From: Clostridiales bacterium
GTDB taxonomy: Bacteria > Bacillota > Clostridia > Christensenellales > Borkfalkiaceae
Direction of reading: 5' to 3'
Length of the DNA stretch: 44,783 nucleotides
NCBI GenBank assembly: GCA_015055965.1
Contig: SVHG01000018.1
Coordinates: 1-44,783, forward strand
Under the pieces are notes generated by a model. The model saw only the letters and a program-made list of their open reading frames with translations, searched no databases and was not told the DNA's origin. Of this stretch, positions 32,769 through 40,512 are shown one piece after another. Positions within the stretch are counted from its first letter, which is position 1; the number at the start of each line of letters is the position of its first letter. Position numbers and translations under genes: made by a program.

Positions 32769-33687
32769 TATAGGTCGATTAACGGCACAAAGCAACCTTA
32801 TTTTAGCTCCTATGGCTGGTTATACTGACTTCGCATTTCGCTCCCTTTGCTTTAGCCTTGGCGCAGGGCTTTGCGTAACTGAAATGGTATCTGCAAAGGG
32901 GTTAATATACAAGAATGAAAACACCAAGGATTTGCTAACGAAGGCTAAAAACGAAAAGCTTTTGGCCGTTCAGCTTTTTGGAAGAGAGCCCGATATTTTA
33001 CGAAGAGCTTGTGAAAGTGAAGAGCTTAGCGGGTTTGAAATGGTAGATATAAACATGGGTTGCCCGGTAAATAAAATTTACTCTAACGGCGAAGGAAGTA
33101 AGCTTATGGAAGAGCCGGAGCTTGCCGAAGCAATAGTTAAAGAATGCGTTAAATCCGGTAAGGTAATTACCGTTAAATTTAGGGCGGGAATAAAGGAAGA
33201 TAACCTTTTAGCGGTTGATTTTGCAAAGAGAATGGAACAGGCTGGCGCAAGCTTAGTAACGGTGCACGGTAGAACTCGTGAGGGTATGTATAGCGGTCCC
33301 GTTCATTACGGCGAAATAGCAAAGATAAAGCAGTCCGTTAAAATCCCCGTAATTGCAAACGGGGGTATTTTTACCGTTGAAGATGCTGAAAATATGATGG
33401 AATTAACCGGGGCAGACGGCGTAGGCTTAGCAAGAGGGGCTCTTAGTGATCCCTTACTTTTTGCAAAGCTTTCTAATACTCAAACTAATATGAGTATAAA
33501 GGATTGCGCCTTTTATCTTATGGATTTAAGAACTCAAAGGGAAAGCGATATTTTAGTAGCGCACGCTATGCGTAAGTTTTGCGTTCAGCTTTTAAAGGGC
33601 GTAAGGGGAGCTAGAGAGGCGAAGCTAAAAATATTTGAAGCAGACTCCACCCAAGAAATCAAAGAAATTCTTTCAAGCGTATTATAA
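32752..33687 (+). CDS. dusB: tRNA-dihydrouridine synthase (DusB type)
   Basis: A 311-residue FMN-dependent enzyme that reduces uridines in tRNA. Features are LAPMAGYTDFAFRSL (about residues 19-33), the catalytic cysteine in INMGCPVNKI (about 104), KFRAGI, HGRTREGMYSGP (about 167-178) and IANGGIFTVEDA. Start 32752 lies inside the end of mazG and gives the normal short strand before LAPMAG. The first residues, LDIGRLTA, are encoded by a perfect copy of the dispersed motif, making this N-terminus a few residues longer than usual. It ends the conserved run before the accessory island. Confidence 0.93.
   Translation, partial: KLKSLDIGRLTAQSNLILAPMAGYTDFAFRSLCFSLGAGLCVTEMVSAKGLIYKNENTKDLLTKAKNEKLLAVQLFGREPDILRRACESEELSGFEMVDINMGCPVNKIYSNGEGSKLMEEPELAEAIVKECVKSGKVITVKFRAGIKEDNLLAVDFAKRMEQAGASLVTVHGRTREGMYSGPVHYGEIAKIKQSVKIPVIANGGIFTVEDAENMMELTGADGVGLARGALSDPLLFAKLSNTQTNMSIKDCAFYLMDLRTQRESDILVAHAMRKFCVQLLKGVRGAREAKLKIFEADSTQEIKEILSSVL
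32767..32786 (+). other. Dispersed motif copy L, translated as the dus N-terminus
   Basis: The sequence gatataggtcgattaacggc includes part of the mazG TGA stop (32766-32768) and encodes DIGRLTA in dus. Seventeen of the 19 consensus positions are identical or nearly so, in an otherwise coding frame. Confidence 0.7.
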
Positions 33688-33781
33688 ATTTAAAATAAAA
33701 AGGCTAAACAAGTAATAAAAAAGATAAATAACTTCCTTTGAACACTTGCAACTTTACAACGTTATTATTAATTAAATTAAG

Positions 33782-33818
33782 AAAAAGTCAGATTCACCAG
33801 TGGTATCTGACTTTTTTA
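33782..33818 (+). terminator. Terminator after dus
   Basis: A perfect 12-bp stem (aaaaagtcagat and atctgacttttt) with an 11-nt loop is followed by T-rich sequence. It closes the conserved gene run, about 95 nt after the dus stop. The stretch between them, 33688-33781, shows nothing else. Confidence 0.9.
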
Positions 33819-33861
33819 TTTTTTATCATAAAATAAACTTTTTGATATACTATTTTTTATA

Positions 33862-33890
33862 TTGATTTTTTTGTTAAATAGTGGTATAAT
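33862..33890 (+). promoter_or_regulatory. Promoter of the leader RNA and lipoprotein
   Basis: TTGATT (33862-33867) and TATAAT (33885-33890) are separated by 17 bp, with TGG directly before the -10 box. Transcription should begin at about G33897, the first base of the closing stem of the leader RNA. Confidence 0.8.
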
Positions 33891-33896
33891 GATTAT

Positions 33897-34055
33897 GCTC
33901 AACAATTTTAATACTGCGGGAATAGGCGTTTTTTATCATCCAAAGGGCATTTTATACCCTTTTTTTGGCTTTTCACTATTTTGAATTTGATAAAAAGGCA
34001 AATTCCAACCTAGTGAAAAGTGTTTAGTGCTTGTTCCCATGTAAAATTGTTGAGC
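33897..34055 (+). ncRNA. Structured leader or stand-alone RNA with a 14-bp closing stem and inner junction
   Basis: P1 pairs GCTCAACAATTTTA (33897-33910) perfectly with TAAAATTGTTGAGC (34042-34055). P2 pairs GGGAATAG (33918-33925) with TTGTTCCC (34031-34038), with two wobble pairs. Inside are P3, AAAGGG (33942-33947) with CCCTTT (33957-33962), and P4, CTTTTCACTA (33969-33978) with TAGTGAAAAG (34011-34020), extended by GAATTTG (33983-33989) with CAAATTC (33999-34005). This gives a long closed arm ending in a junction of two hairpins. It matches no RNA class I recognise; it does not look like tmRNA, RNase P RNA, SRP RNA or a known riboswitch. It may be a cis-acting leader of the lipoprotein gene or a separate RNA. 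Confidence 0.6.
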
Positions 34056-34078
34056 GACAATCGGAGTTTGCGTTTTTT

Positions 34079-34115
34079 TGCGTCAACTTCGGTTGGCGCA
34101 TTTTTATTTTATATT
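34079..34115 (+). terminator. UUCG hairpin with T-run just ahead of the lipoprotein gene (attenuator-like)
   Basis: GCGTCAAC (34080-34087) pairs with GTTGGCGC (34092-34099) across a TTCG tetraloop, with one wobble, and is followed by atttttatttt. It ends only a few bases before the GGAGG ribosome site (34117). Most transcripts should stop here unless read-through is promoted, so it looks like an attenuator or the end of the leader RNA. Confidence 0.65.
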
Positions 34116-34128
34116 GGAGGTGTTCTTT

Positions 34129-37100
34129 ATGAAAAAAAGTATTGTTACTTTTTTGCTAACACTGTTTGTGGCGATATTTGGGCTTGTTGGTTTAGCTGCG
34201 TGTGATGAACCTACACCCCCTATAACACCACAACAACTAAACGCCCCCTTTGTTACGCTGAATGGTAATGTTGCATCTTGGGAGGTAAACACAAATGCGG
34301 ATAAATTTGAAATCAGCCTTGATGGAAATTTATCTTACGTTGAAAACTCCGTTACAAGTAAAACCTTGACAAACGGACAGACGCTCAAAGTTCGTGCTGT
34401 TGGCGACGGAATCGCATATTCCACGAGTGATTGGAGTAATAGCGTAACCTACACAGCAGCTACGCCTGCGCCTCAACCGACAAAGCTCGGTACTCCTACT
34501 GTTATGATTTCGGGTGAAGGTCTTGCAAGTTGGACGGCAGTAGCAAACGCAAGCAGCTATGTTTACAAGATTAACGGTGGTGCGGAAACTCCGACAACGG
34601 CAACCTCCGTACAGCTTAGTGAAGGTCAGAGTATCGTTGTAAAAGCAGTTGGAAATGGGATAAGTTACACAGATAGCGATTATAGTGATTCAAAGACTTA
34701 TACGGTAAATGCTCCAACGACAACAACTGTGCCTACTTATCTTGGCATATTCGCCTCTAACAACGAGCCTTCTCAATCAAATGGGTTACCCAACGGATTT
34801 ACCGCTCGTGCCATGAGGTTATATAGAATGATGCGTGCAGGAATCTACCGTCAGTTTGGAACAGCACTTGATGAATATTTTGCAAATAGCGATAATCACT
34901 TGGGAGCAACCTTACCGACAGCATCCGAATATGAAATTTATTCAAGAGCCGGCGAAACCGTTTATATTCAGATCTGGCTCAACAATCCGAGTCAGCACAC
35001 CATCCTTTCCTTGAAGCTGAACGGAACGAAATATCAGGTAGGCGGCGGTCTTTCTTCCTTCTTCATAGAGGACAACGGTGAACATTATAACTGCGTCTAC
35101 GTGGCTGTAACCATTCCGAGCGGCACGTATACGGAAAAGACTTACACCGTTACGGATATCGAGTATATTGCAGACACCTATATTAATGCAGACGGTACGG
35201 ACGAATTTATGAACAATAACGATACCGTTTCGATTGGTCTGCCTTATAATGCCGAGAATCCTACAATATCCGATTTCAACCCCACATCTCTTACAATGAA
35301 TAGTTGCTCTGCAACACTTAACGTAGCGGATGCAAGTGGCTTGGTAAATCTGACAGGCGGTTGGCTTGGCATTGCCGTATATGACGGATATAATATCATA
35401 GCAAACCAAAGCCTTGTTATCGGCAACAATAGCGTGAGTGCAACAGGACTTGTGGAAAATACGGACTATTGGATTTATGTTTACCTGTATGCCGATCTTC
35501 ACGACGGAAACGGCGTAACTGCCCATATTCTGTTTGAGCAGCATATACTCACTCCCGAAGCAATTACTGTCGGTGAAGTAAACGGAACTCTGCTTTACAA
35601 TTCCGAAAAAGACGGATACTACGGTGCAATTAAGGTAAACACCACCTTGAATAGCAATACTGCGGAATATATCAAGCTTGAAATCCTTAAGGGAGATGAA
35701 GTAGTATATACCGATACAAGCTTCAACGGAACTGCCACAGTTTCTGAGGGCATTTTGTGTGGAAACTCCTACGATATTCGCGTATATTACAAGGATACCG
35801 AATATCCCGAAGGAAAATATGTTGAGCAAAATGCTTGGATAAACTATCTTGGTACTCCCTGGTATTATGATGCCGGCGTATATACCTTTGTAAATGATGC
35901 GGTATATTATTTTATTCTCGGCAACGGTGATGAAAATTACCCTGCAATTGATAGCTTTACCTTAAAGCTTTACAAAGAGGAAAGCGCAAGATGGGTTGCA
36001 AACGACGTGCTTTACATTCTCAACAATCCTACTGCAATCGATGATCTGAACGCACAAATTGATGTACTAAATCAACAGTTTAACGAAGCTTACGGAAATG
36101 ACGATTTGATGTGGTCGATAAATCAACAGATATCCGCGCTTGAAGAACAACTCGATCCTCTCGAATATGCGCTTTGGTATCTTGAAAACCGCGCAGACAA
36201 CAACCGCGACATAGCTTATTGGCAAGCCGAGGCAGCAAAGGGCAAGTACTTCTACGAGTTTGAATACAACGGAATAAATACCGACAATCTGTTCAAGGTT
36301 GGCAAGTATTACTACGTGGTGCTTGAAGATGCTTTTACCTACGGAATAGGTGGCTTGGATATCGAGATCGACTACAAGTATGACAAGATGGACGGCAACG
36401 GACTGATAGACGGCAAGGTAACTAATCAATACATCAATCTTGACCGAGAGCTTACCAATCATTGGGTAGAGATGGAAAACGTAAGCTACGCCGACGGAAA
36501 GCTCACCTTGACTCTTTTCAATGAGCGCGATTACTGGACGGGTATTGGAGCGCCTTATGCAATCGGCTACGTTTACAAGGTTGAGGTAGACGGAAATGTG
36601 ATTTACCTTGATGAGGGCAAGCACGAATTCAATATTGATGAGGCGGCATGGTTTAATGAATATATTCAGCGAATTAAAGCCGGACAGAGCCTTGACGGTT
36701 TGATGGAAAAATACGTTTCCGATTATGAAAACTCTTACACTATTCCCGTGGATGCATCGAAACTTAAAGCCGGAACATATAATTTCGGTGTTTCCATAAG
36801 ACTGATAGGTACTGACTACGAGGACGGAGATTGTCAAGCTACTCGTTGGGCTTACGACGTTGCCGTTTATGCACAAATTGAGAAGCCTACCATCGAATAT
36901 AAGGAACTGTATGGCGCATATTACGGCGTGGTAACTCCCGAAAGCCTTGATGGTTGGAATAACGATCACTACGAGTATGAAGCAATAGATGAGAACGGAA
37001 ATCCCGTAGATATCACCATAGCATCCGAAGCAGGCTACGCTCGCTTCTATGTACCTTCTGCTGGAACGAAGGTAAGAGTTAGAATACCTGCATCGGGATA

Positions 37101-37656
37101 TTGGCTTGCGAGTGAATGGAGCGATTGGGTAACCTTCGACGGCATTAAGGTTGCAGCACCCGCATTTGGGGAATATGACACTACCACCTGTAAGATAAGT
37201 TGGACGGCTGGCACCGAAAACGTATCTCATTACCTTTACACAATAAACGGAGGTGCGCCTGTGCGAGTTGAGCTTGACGGTAATCTCTCACTTGTGCTTA
37301 ATAACGGTGACGTGCTTCGTGTGATGTGCGTTGCATCCGAGCAAGGCGTGACAAACGGTTATCTTGATAGCGAATGGTCGACATATACTTGCGTTGACAA
37401 CAGAACAGCACTTGCAACACCTTCCAACGTAAAAATTGAAAACGGAATGCTATCATGGAGTGAAGTTGACGGAGCTACATATTACATAGTAGAATGTGTA
37501 TTGGCTGACGGAAGAACAATAGAAAGGCAGGTTGCCAAGCTCTCCACGGGTGCATCCTCTAACGTTGTTTCCTTCAGAGTAAGAGCTATGACCGAAGATC
37601 TTGTGAATTACAGACCGAGTAATTTTAGTGAAAGCATTGTCAACACAAGCAAATAA
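34129..37656 (+). CDS. Large secreted lipoprotein with fibronectin-like repeats at both ends
   Basis: A 1175-residue surface protein. Residues 1-24 are a lipoprotein signal and Cys25 is the lipid-anchored residue in GLAACDEPTPP. Two beta-sandwich repeats follow (about 38-110 and 118-196), with the pattern WxxxxNAxxYxxxxxG, then G(Q/E)xxxVxAVGxG and a final Y.DS(D/E)(Y/W)S. A long middle part (about 205-1000) is of unknown type, with a coiled-coil segment (about 637-700). More repeats (about 1008-1175) end the protein. The start at 34129 has GGAGG and the signal peptide; an in-frame ATG at 34078 lies in the hairpin. It probably binds or displays something at the cell surface. Function unknown. 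Confidence 0.85.
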   Translation: MKKSIVTFLLTLFVAIFGLVGLAACDEPTPPITPQQLNAPFVTLNGNVASWEVNTNADKFEISLDGNLSYVENSVTSKTLTNGQTLKVRAVGDGIAYSTSDWSNSVTYTAATPAPQPTKLGTPTVMISGEGLASWTAVANASSYVYKINGGAETPTTATSVQLSEGQSIVVKAVGNGISYTDSDYSDSKTYTVNAPTTTTVPTYLGIFASNNEPSQSNGLPNGFTARAMRLYRMMRAGIYRQFGTALDEYFANSDNHLGATLPTASEYEIYSRAGETVYIQIWLNNPSQHTILSLKLNGTKYQVGGGLSSFFIEDNGEHYNCVYVAVTIPSGTYTEKTYTVTDIEYIADTYINADGTDEFMNNNDTVSIGLPYNAENPTISDFNPTSLTMNSCSATLNVADASGLVNLTGGWLGIAVYDGYNIIANQSLVIGNNSVSATGLVENTDYWIYVYLYADLHDGNGVTAHILFEQHILTPEAITVGEVNGTLLYNSEKDGYYGAIKVNTTLNSNTAEYIKLEILKGDEVVYTDTSFNGTATVSEGILCGNSYDIRVYYKDTEYPEGKYVEQNAWINYLGTPWYYDAGVYTFVNDAVYYFILGNGDENYPAIDSFTLKLYKEESARWVANDVLYILNNPTAIDDLNAQIDVLNQQFNEAYGNDDLMWSINQQISALEEQLDPLEYALWYLENRADNNRDIAYWQAEAAKGKYFYEFEYNGINTDNLFKVGKYYYVVLEDAFTYGIGGLDIEIDYKYDKMDGNGLIDGKVTNQYINLDRELTNHWVEMENVSYADGKLTLTLFNERDYWTGIGAPYAIGYVYKVEVDGNVIYLDEGKHEFNIDEAAWFNEYIQRIKAGQSLDGLMEKYVSDYENSYTIPVDASKLKAGTYNFGVSIRLIGTDYEDGDCQATRWAYDVAVYAQIEKPTIEYKELYGAYYGVVTPESLDGWNNDHYEYEAIDENGNPVDITIASEAGYARFYVPSAGTKVRVRIPASGYWLASEWSDWVTFDGIKVAAPAFGEYDTTTCKISWTAGTENVSHYLYTINGGAPVRVELDGNLSLVLNNGDVLRVMCVASEQGVTNGYLDSEWSTYTCVDNRTALATPSNVKIENGMLSWSEVDGATYYIVECVLADGRTIERQVAKLSTGASSNVVSFRVRAMTEDLVNYRPSNFSESIVNTSK

Positions 37657-37690
37657 AGAAAATTAAAAAATAGCAAAAGGAGAAATAACA

Positions 37691-38257
37691 ATGGGATTCT
37701 TTTCAAGACGTAAAGAAGAAAAAGAGAATGCAAAATTGATCGAAGGCGTTTCCTTTGGAGAGTGTTTAGGAGATTTGTTCGATGAAAATCCAGATGAAAT
37801 GAAACTGCGCAGAGCCTTGGCGTATTACAGGATGGGTCCCTGCTTTAAGTTTAATGCAACAGAAGAAGTTCCCGAATCCTCAAAAACGGTTTATATGATT
37901 CTTTTGCAGTATCATGAGGAACTGCCGCAGGATATGGATACTGTTGCAAGCAACATAACCTGTGCTACATACGAGCTGTTGGAGGACGCGGAGGAAAGAG
38001 ATCCTTATGAATCAAAAGCCTTGCTTGAAAAGCTTTTTGCTAAATGGCCGAAAGCATTTCATTTCGCTATGCGTACCGCTGAAAAAGATGAGAGTGACGA
38101 AGATAATCTGATTTTCCTTTGTTGTACCCATCTTTTTGGCTGGAATGGCAATGTTAATATCACGAAAGCAAAATCCTATTTGGAGAAAATTTATGCCTTG
38201 GATGACATTAAGCATTATTCTGTTTACGAATGGTTGAAAGCACAGATAAAAGAATAA
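37691..38257 (+). CDS. Hypothetical helical protein of the island
   Basis: A 188-residue soluble protein starting MGFFSRRKEEKENAK after a strong AAAGGAG site. It is mostly helical and acidic, with repeated short helices (YYRMGPCFKFN, TYELLEDAEERDPYE, KSYLEKIYALDDIKHYSVYEWL) that recall TPR or Sel1-like units without a clear match. It lies 34 nt after the lipoprotein and 20 nt before the zinc-ribbon membrane gene, so the three may be co-transcribed. I do not recognise a family. Confidence 0.65.
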   Translation: MGFFSRRKEEKENAKLIEGVSFGECLGDLFDENPDEMKLRRALAYYRMGPCFKFNATEEVPESSKTVYMILLQYHEELPQDMDTVASNITCATYELLEDAEERDPYESKALLEKLFAKWPKAFHFAMRTAEKDESDEDNLIFLCCTHLFGWNGNVNITKAKSYLEKIYALDDIKHYSVYEWLKAQIKE

Positions 38258-38277
38258 GGATAAAGGAGTGACGAATT

Positions 38278-39624
38278 ATGACAAGAGAAGTAAAAAAAGC
38301 GGTTGGAAGCCCCGATAATTCTATGTTCATTCGGAGATGTATATTCTACGGCATTATTTTGGCAGTAATGCTGTTTGCACCGCTTATTTTCGGCAAGATC
38401 ATGTTGCCAATGGCGGCAGACGGTATAACTGTGGCATGGTATGCCGTGTTTGTGCCGCTGGCTCTGTTTATGATGGCGATAGGGCTATTTCGGAGCTGGC
38501 GCCGTCGGTGGCCGCTTGCCTATATGAACAACTATAACCGTCAGGCAAAAGAAGGCGGTTACGAGGTCTGCCCTCGTTGCGGTGCGCCCCTTGTTTTGAA
38601 ACGCCGCACCCGTAACAGCCGTGAAAAGGTTGGGGAGATCGTAACCACCACCACGTACACCGACGGTAGCAAAACCGTAGACCGCAAGGACGTTCACGGA
38701 ACGGTAAGCCGTACCAGCCATTATTATCAATGTACCAACAACAAGTGCGCGTTGGAGGTGGATAAACACCTCGGTCACAGTCATTTGCCTTGGAAGAACA
38801 AGCAGATTCGGTGTCTTGTGTTGAATGACGAGCGTCTGTTAGACCGCAAGCATTCGGCTGCAAGTCATTTACTGCTTTCCCGTTTGCTCGTTCCTATACT
38901 TGCTCTTGTGATTATTGTAGCAAGCGGCGTGACCGTCTATAACTATGCGGAGAGTCACGAAGGCGACTGGACGTTTGCAGTTGCTGACAAGGAAGTTTCA
39001 CGCTCGGCAGAAGAATATCAGACCTATCTGCTGTCGTTGGATACGGCACATCGCAACTGGCATATGGCTTACGAGAATAAACCGTCTGATATGATGAGCT
39101 ATCTGGGAGAAAAATTCCTTGGGCAAGACCGTGGCAGCGGATACAGTATGGAAAGCTACAGTAGTGAAAACGGAACGGTTTTGTACTACCGCTTTGAAGG
39201 TGATGATGCCGGCACAGGACTTTCCGACGGTTGGTATGCCTTGATGCAGTTGGACGGTATCAACGTTCTGCTGGACGATACCAATGAAATAATCTATAAG
39301 CAAGGCTCTGAGTTTTACGACACCTATGCTCCGAAGTTGCTTGCGCTGACACATGATACAGTCCTTAGTGCAGTTCTCGCACGCATCGACGGCGGCGAAC
39401 ACGCTATGTCCGATATGGATATGGAATTTATTCGCAAGGATCATTCAACGGTGTATTCCTATATGCTTTCCGAGGATGTGACCAAAATCAACGGCGGGGA
39501 GTTCCGCGCCGTCACCCTTGATCCCGAAAATCAAATGATTGAGCAGTGGTTCTTCAGCTATGACGATTCCGAATACACCCCCGACGATCTCGAAGATTAT
39601 GTGTATTCAGATGACACTCCTTAA
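38278..39624 (+). CDS. Membrane protein with zinc ribbon and extracellular domain
   Basis: A 448-residue protein. Two membrane helices (about residues 22-40 and 50-72) are followed by a cytoplasmic zinc ribbon with CPRCGAPLVLKRR (about 98-110) and CTNNKCALEV (about 152-161). A third helix (about 202-225) leads to an outer domain of over 200 residues with many acidic and aromatic positions, ending DLEDYVYSDDTP. GC content rises here above that of the core genes, and GC-rich codons such as gcc and ggc are common, which suggests transfer from another genome. It may sense or regulate at the membrane; no family is recognised. Confidence 0.7.
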   Translation: MTREVKKAVGSPDNSMFIRRCIFYGIILAVMLFAPLIFGKIMLPMAADGITVAWYAVFVPLALFMMAIGLFRSWRRRWPLAYMNNYNRQAKEGGYEVCPRCGAPLVLKRRTRNSREKVGEIVTTTTYTDGSKTVDRKDVHGTVSRTSHYYQCTNNKCALEVDKHLGHSHLPWKNKQIRCLVLNDERLLDRKHSAASHLLLSRLLVPILALVIIVASGVTVYNYAESHEGDWTFAVADKEVSRSAEEYQTYLLSLDTAHRNWHMAYENKPSDMMSYLGEKFLGQDRGSGYSMESYSSENGTVLYYRFEGDDAGTGLSDGWYALMQLDGINVLLDDTNEIIYKQGSEFYDTYAPKLLALTHDTVLSAVLARIDGGEHAMSDMDMEFIRKDHSTVYSYMLSEDVTKINGGEFRAVTLDPENQMIEQWFFSYDDSEYTPDDLEDYVYSDDTP

Positions 39625-39715
39625 AATTAAGATACATAAAAATAATAATTGCATTCAAAAATAAAGAGCCTGCGACGCGCAAAGCACGCACAGACCCTTT
39701 TACAAACAAGGACTC

Positions 39716-39755
39716 GGCGGTAGGCAACGAAAAATGCCTGCCGCCTATTTTTTAT
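39716..39755 (+). terminator. Terminator within the island
   Basis: GGCGGTAGGCA (39716-39726) pairs with TGCCTGCCGCC (39735-39745) apart from one mismatch, with an 8-nt loop and a T-run. It lies about 90 nt after the zinc-ribbon gene and ends its transcript. The rest of 39625-39902 holds no convincing gene; it is probably the scar of a deletion. Confidence 0.8.
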
Positions 39756-39902
39756 CCATTAACAACAGAAAAAGAAAACATCCTCACTCTATGATATGAG
39801 CGAGGAAAACAGAATATTCAAGCAACTTTTAACTACGTGGTCATCTTCCGCTACCCCTTGGACGAGCCACGCCTATCTTTCAAATCAAGGAGGTAAAAAA
39901 AT

Positions 39903-40361
39903 ATGCGTTGGGTGAACGGCGCAACCTCTTACGAATACGACCTTGGCGGCGTTGTTAATACCTCTTGGGAAACAAGGGTGACCGAGATACAGTTCGGTCA
40001 AAGCTTTAAGGTTCGTGCTATTTGCGACGACGGCGAATACGAGCAGTACGGCGAGTGGAGCGAGCTTGTGGTCCGCGAGGATACGAGAGAGCAGCTTGCA
40101 ACGCCTATTATAGCTTACGATCCCGAGGTAGGACTTACCGTTGCGATAAACGATCCGAGAGTATCTTACTACGAGGTAATGTTCGGACAGGACGGATATA
40201 AAATGCTTTATTATCCTCCCGACGGTGCGTACGAAACAGAGGTGATAACAAACTCATTTGCTTTCCCTGAAAACGACCATACCGTTTACGTTAAGGCGGT
40301 ATCCGAGGATGGCGGCTATCGCGACAGCGAATGGGCAACTCTTACGATTACCTTTGAATAA
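39903..40361 (+). pseudogene. Truncated lipoprotein relative (two fibronectin-like repeats without a signal peptide)
   Basis: A 152-residue frame after a GGAGG site. It begins MRWVNGATSYEYDLGG, which falls in the middle of a repeat of the type seen in the lipoprotein at 34129, and continues through GQSFKVRAICDDGEYEQYGEWSE and a second repeat ending GGYRDSEWATLTITF. There is no signal peptide, membrane segment or anchor, so the product could not reach the surface. It is most simply the 3' end of a second lipoprotein gene whose front has been deleted. A UUCG terminator follows. It could still be translated as a cytoplasmic fragment. Confidence 0.65.
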
Positions 40362-40374
40362 TGAATAATATGAT

Positions 40375-40405
40375 AAGGCGGTGGGCTTCGGCTCACCGCT
40401 TTGTT
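40375..40405 (+). terminator. Terminator closing the island
   Basis: GCGGTGGGC (40378-40386) pairs with GCTCACCGC (40391-40399) across a TTCG tetraloop, followed by TTTGTTT. It shares the UUCG design of the hairpin at 34080 and marks the end of the island. Between here and 40482 nothing else is recognised. Confidence 0.85.
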
Positions 40406-40482
40406 TATGTAGAAAAGTTTATATGGTTGATAGTGAATATTAGTAGCCACTTTTTTCACTTAAAATTTAGGGGTGGAATATA

Positions 40483-40512
40483 ATGCTTTGGGGATATATC
40501 TATGAAGATTAG
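40483..40512 (+). CDS. Possible nine-codon upstream leader peptide
   Basis: ATG CTT TGG GGA TAT ATC TAT GAA GAT TAG follows a GGGGTGG-type ribosome site, and its stop overlaps the start of the nitrilase-like gene at 40502. It could couple translation of that gene, whose own ribosome site would be the ggggat inside this frame. It may be chance. Confidence 0.25.
   Translation: MLWGYIYED

Noticed and set aside
33897..34055. The leader as 6S RNA, tmRNA, SRP RNA or a known riboswitch
   Set aside because: The closing stem and start site recall 6S RNA, but a large central bubble is lacking and a junction is present. No conserved tmRNA, SRP or riboswitch sequence blocks were found. An Infernal search would settle this.
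34942..37230. Two long minus-strand frames (295 and 387 codons) inside the lipoprotein gene
   Set aside because: They are antisense to a gene with a clear signal peptide, repeats and ribosome site. Their translations are cysteine- and isoleucine-rich without domains, as expected from codon bias on the other strand.
39796..39912. A 38-codon frame starting MSEENRIFKQLL before the truncated gene
   Set aside because: There is no convincing ribosome site, the composition is unusual, and it runs over the ribosome site of the next frame. It may be a deletion scar.
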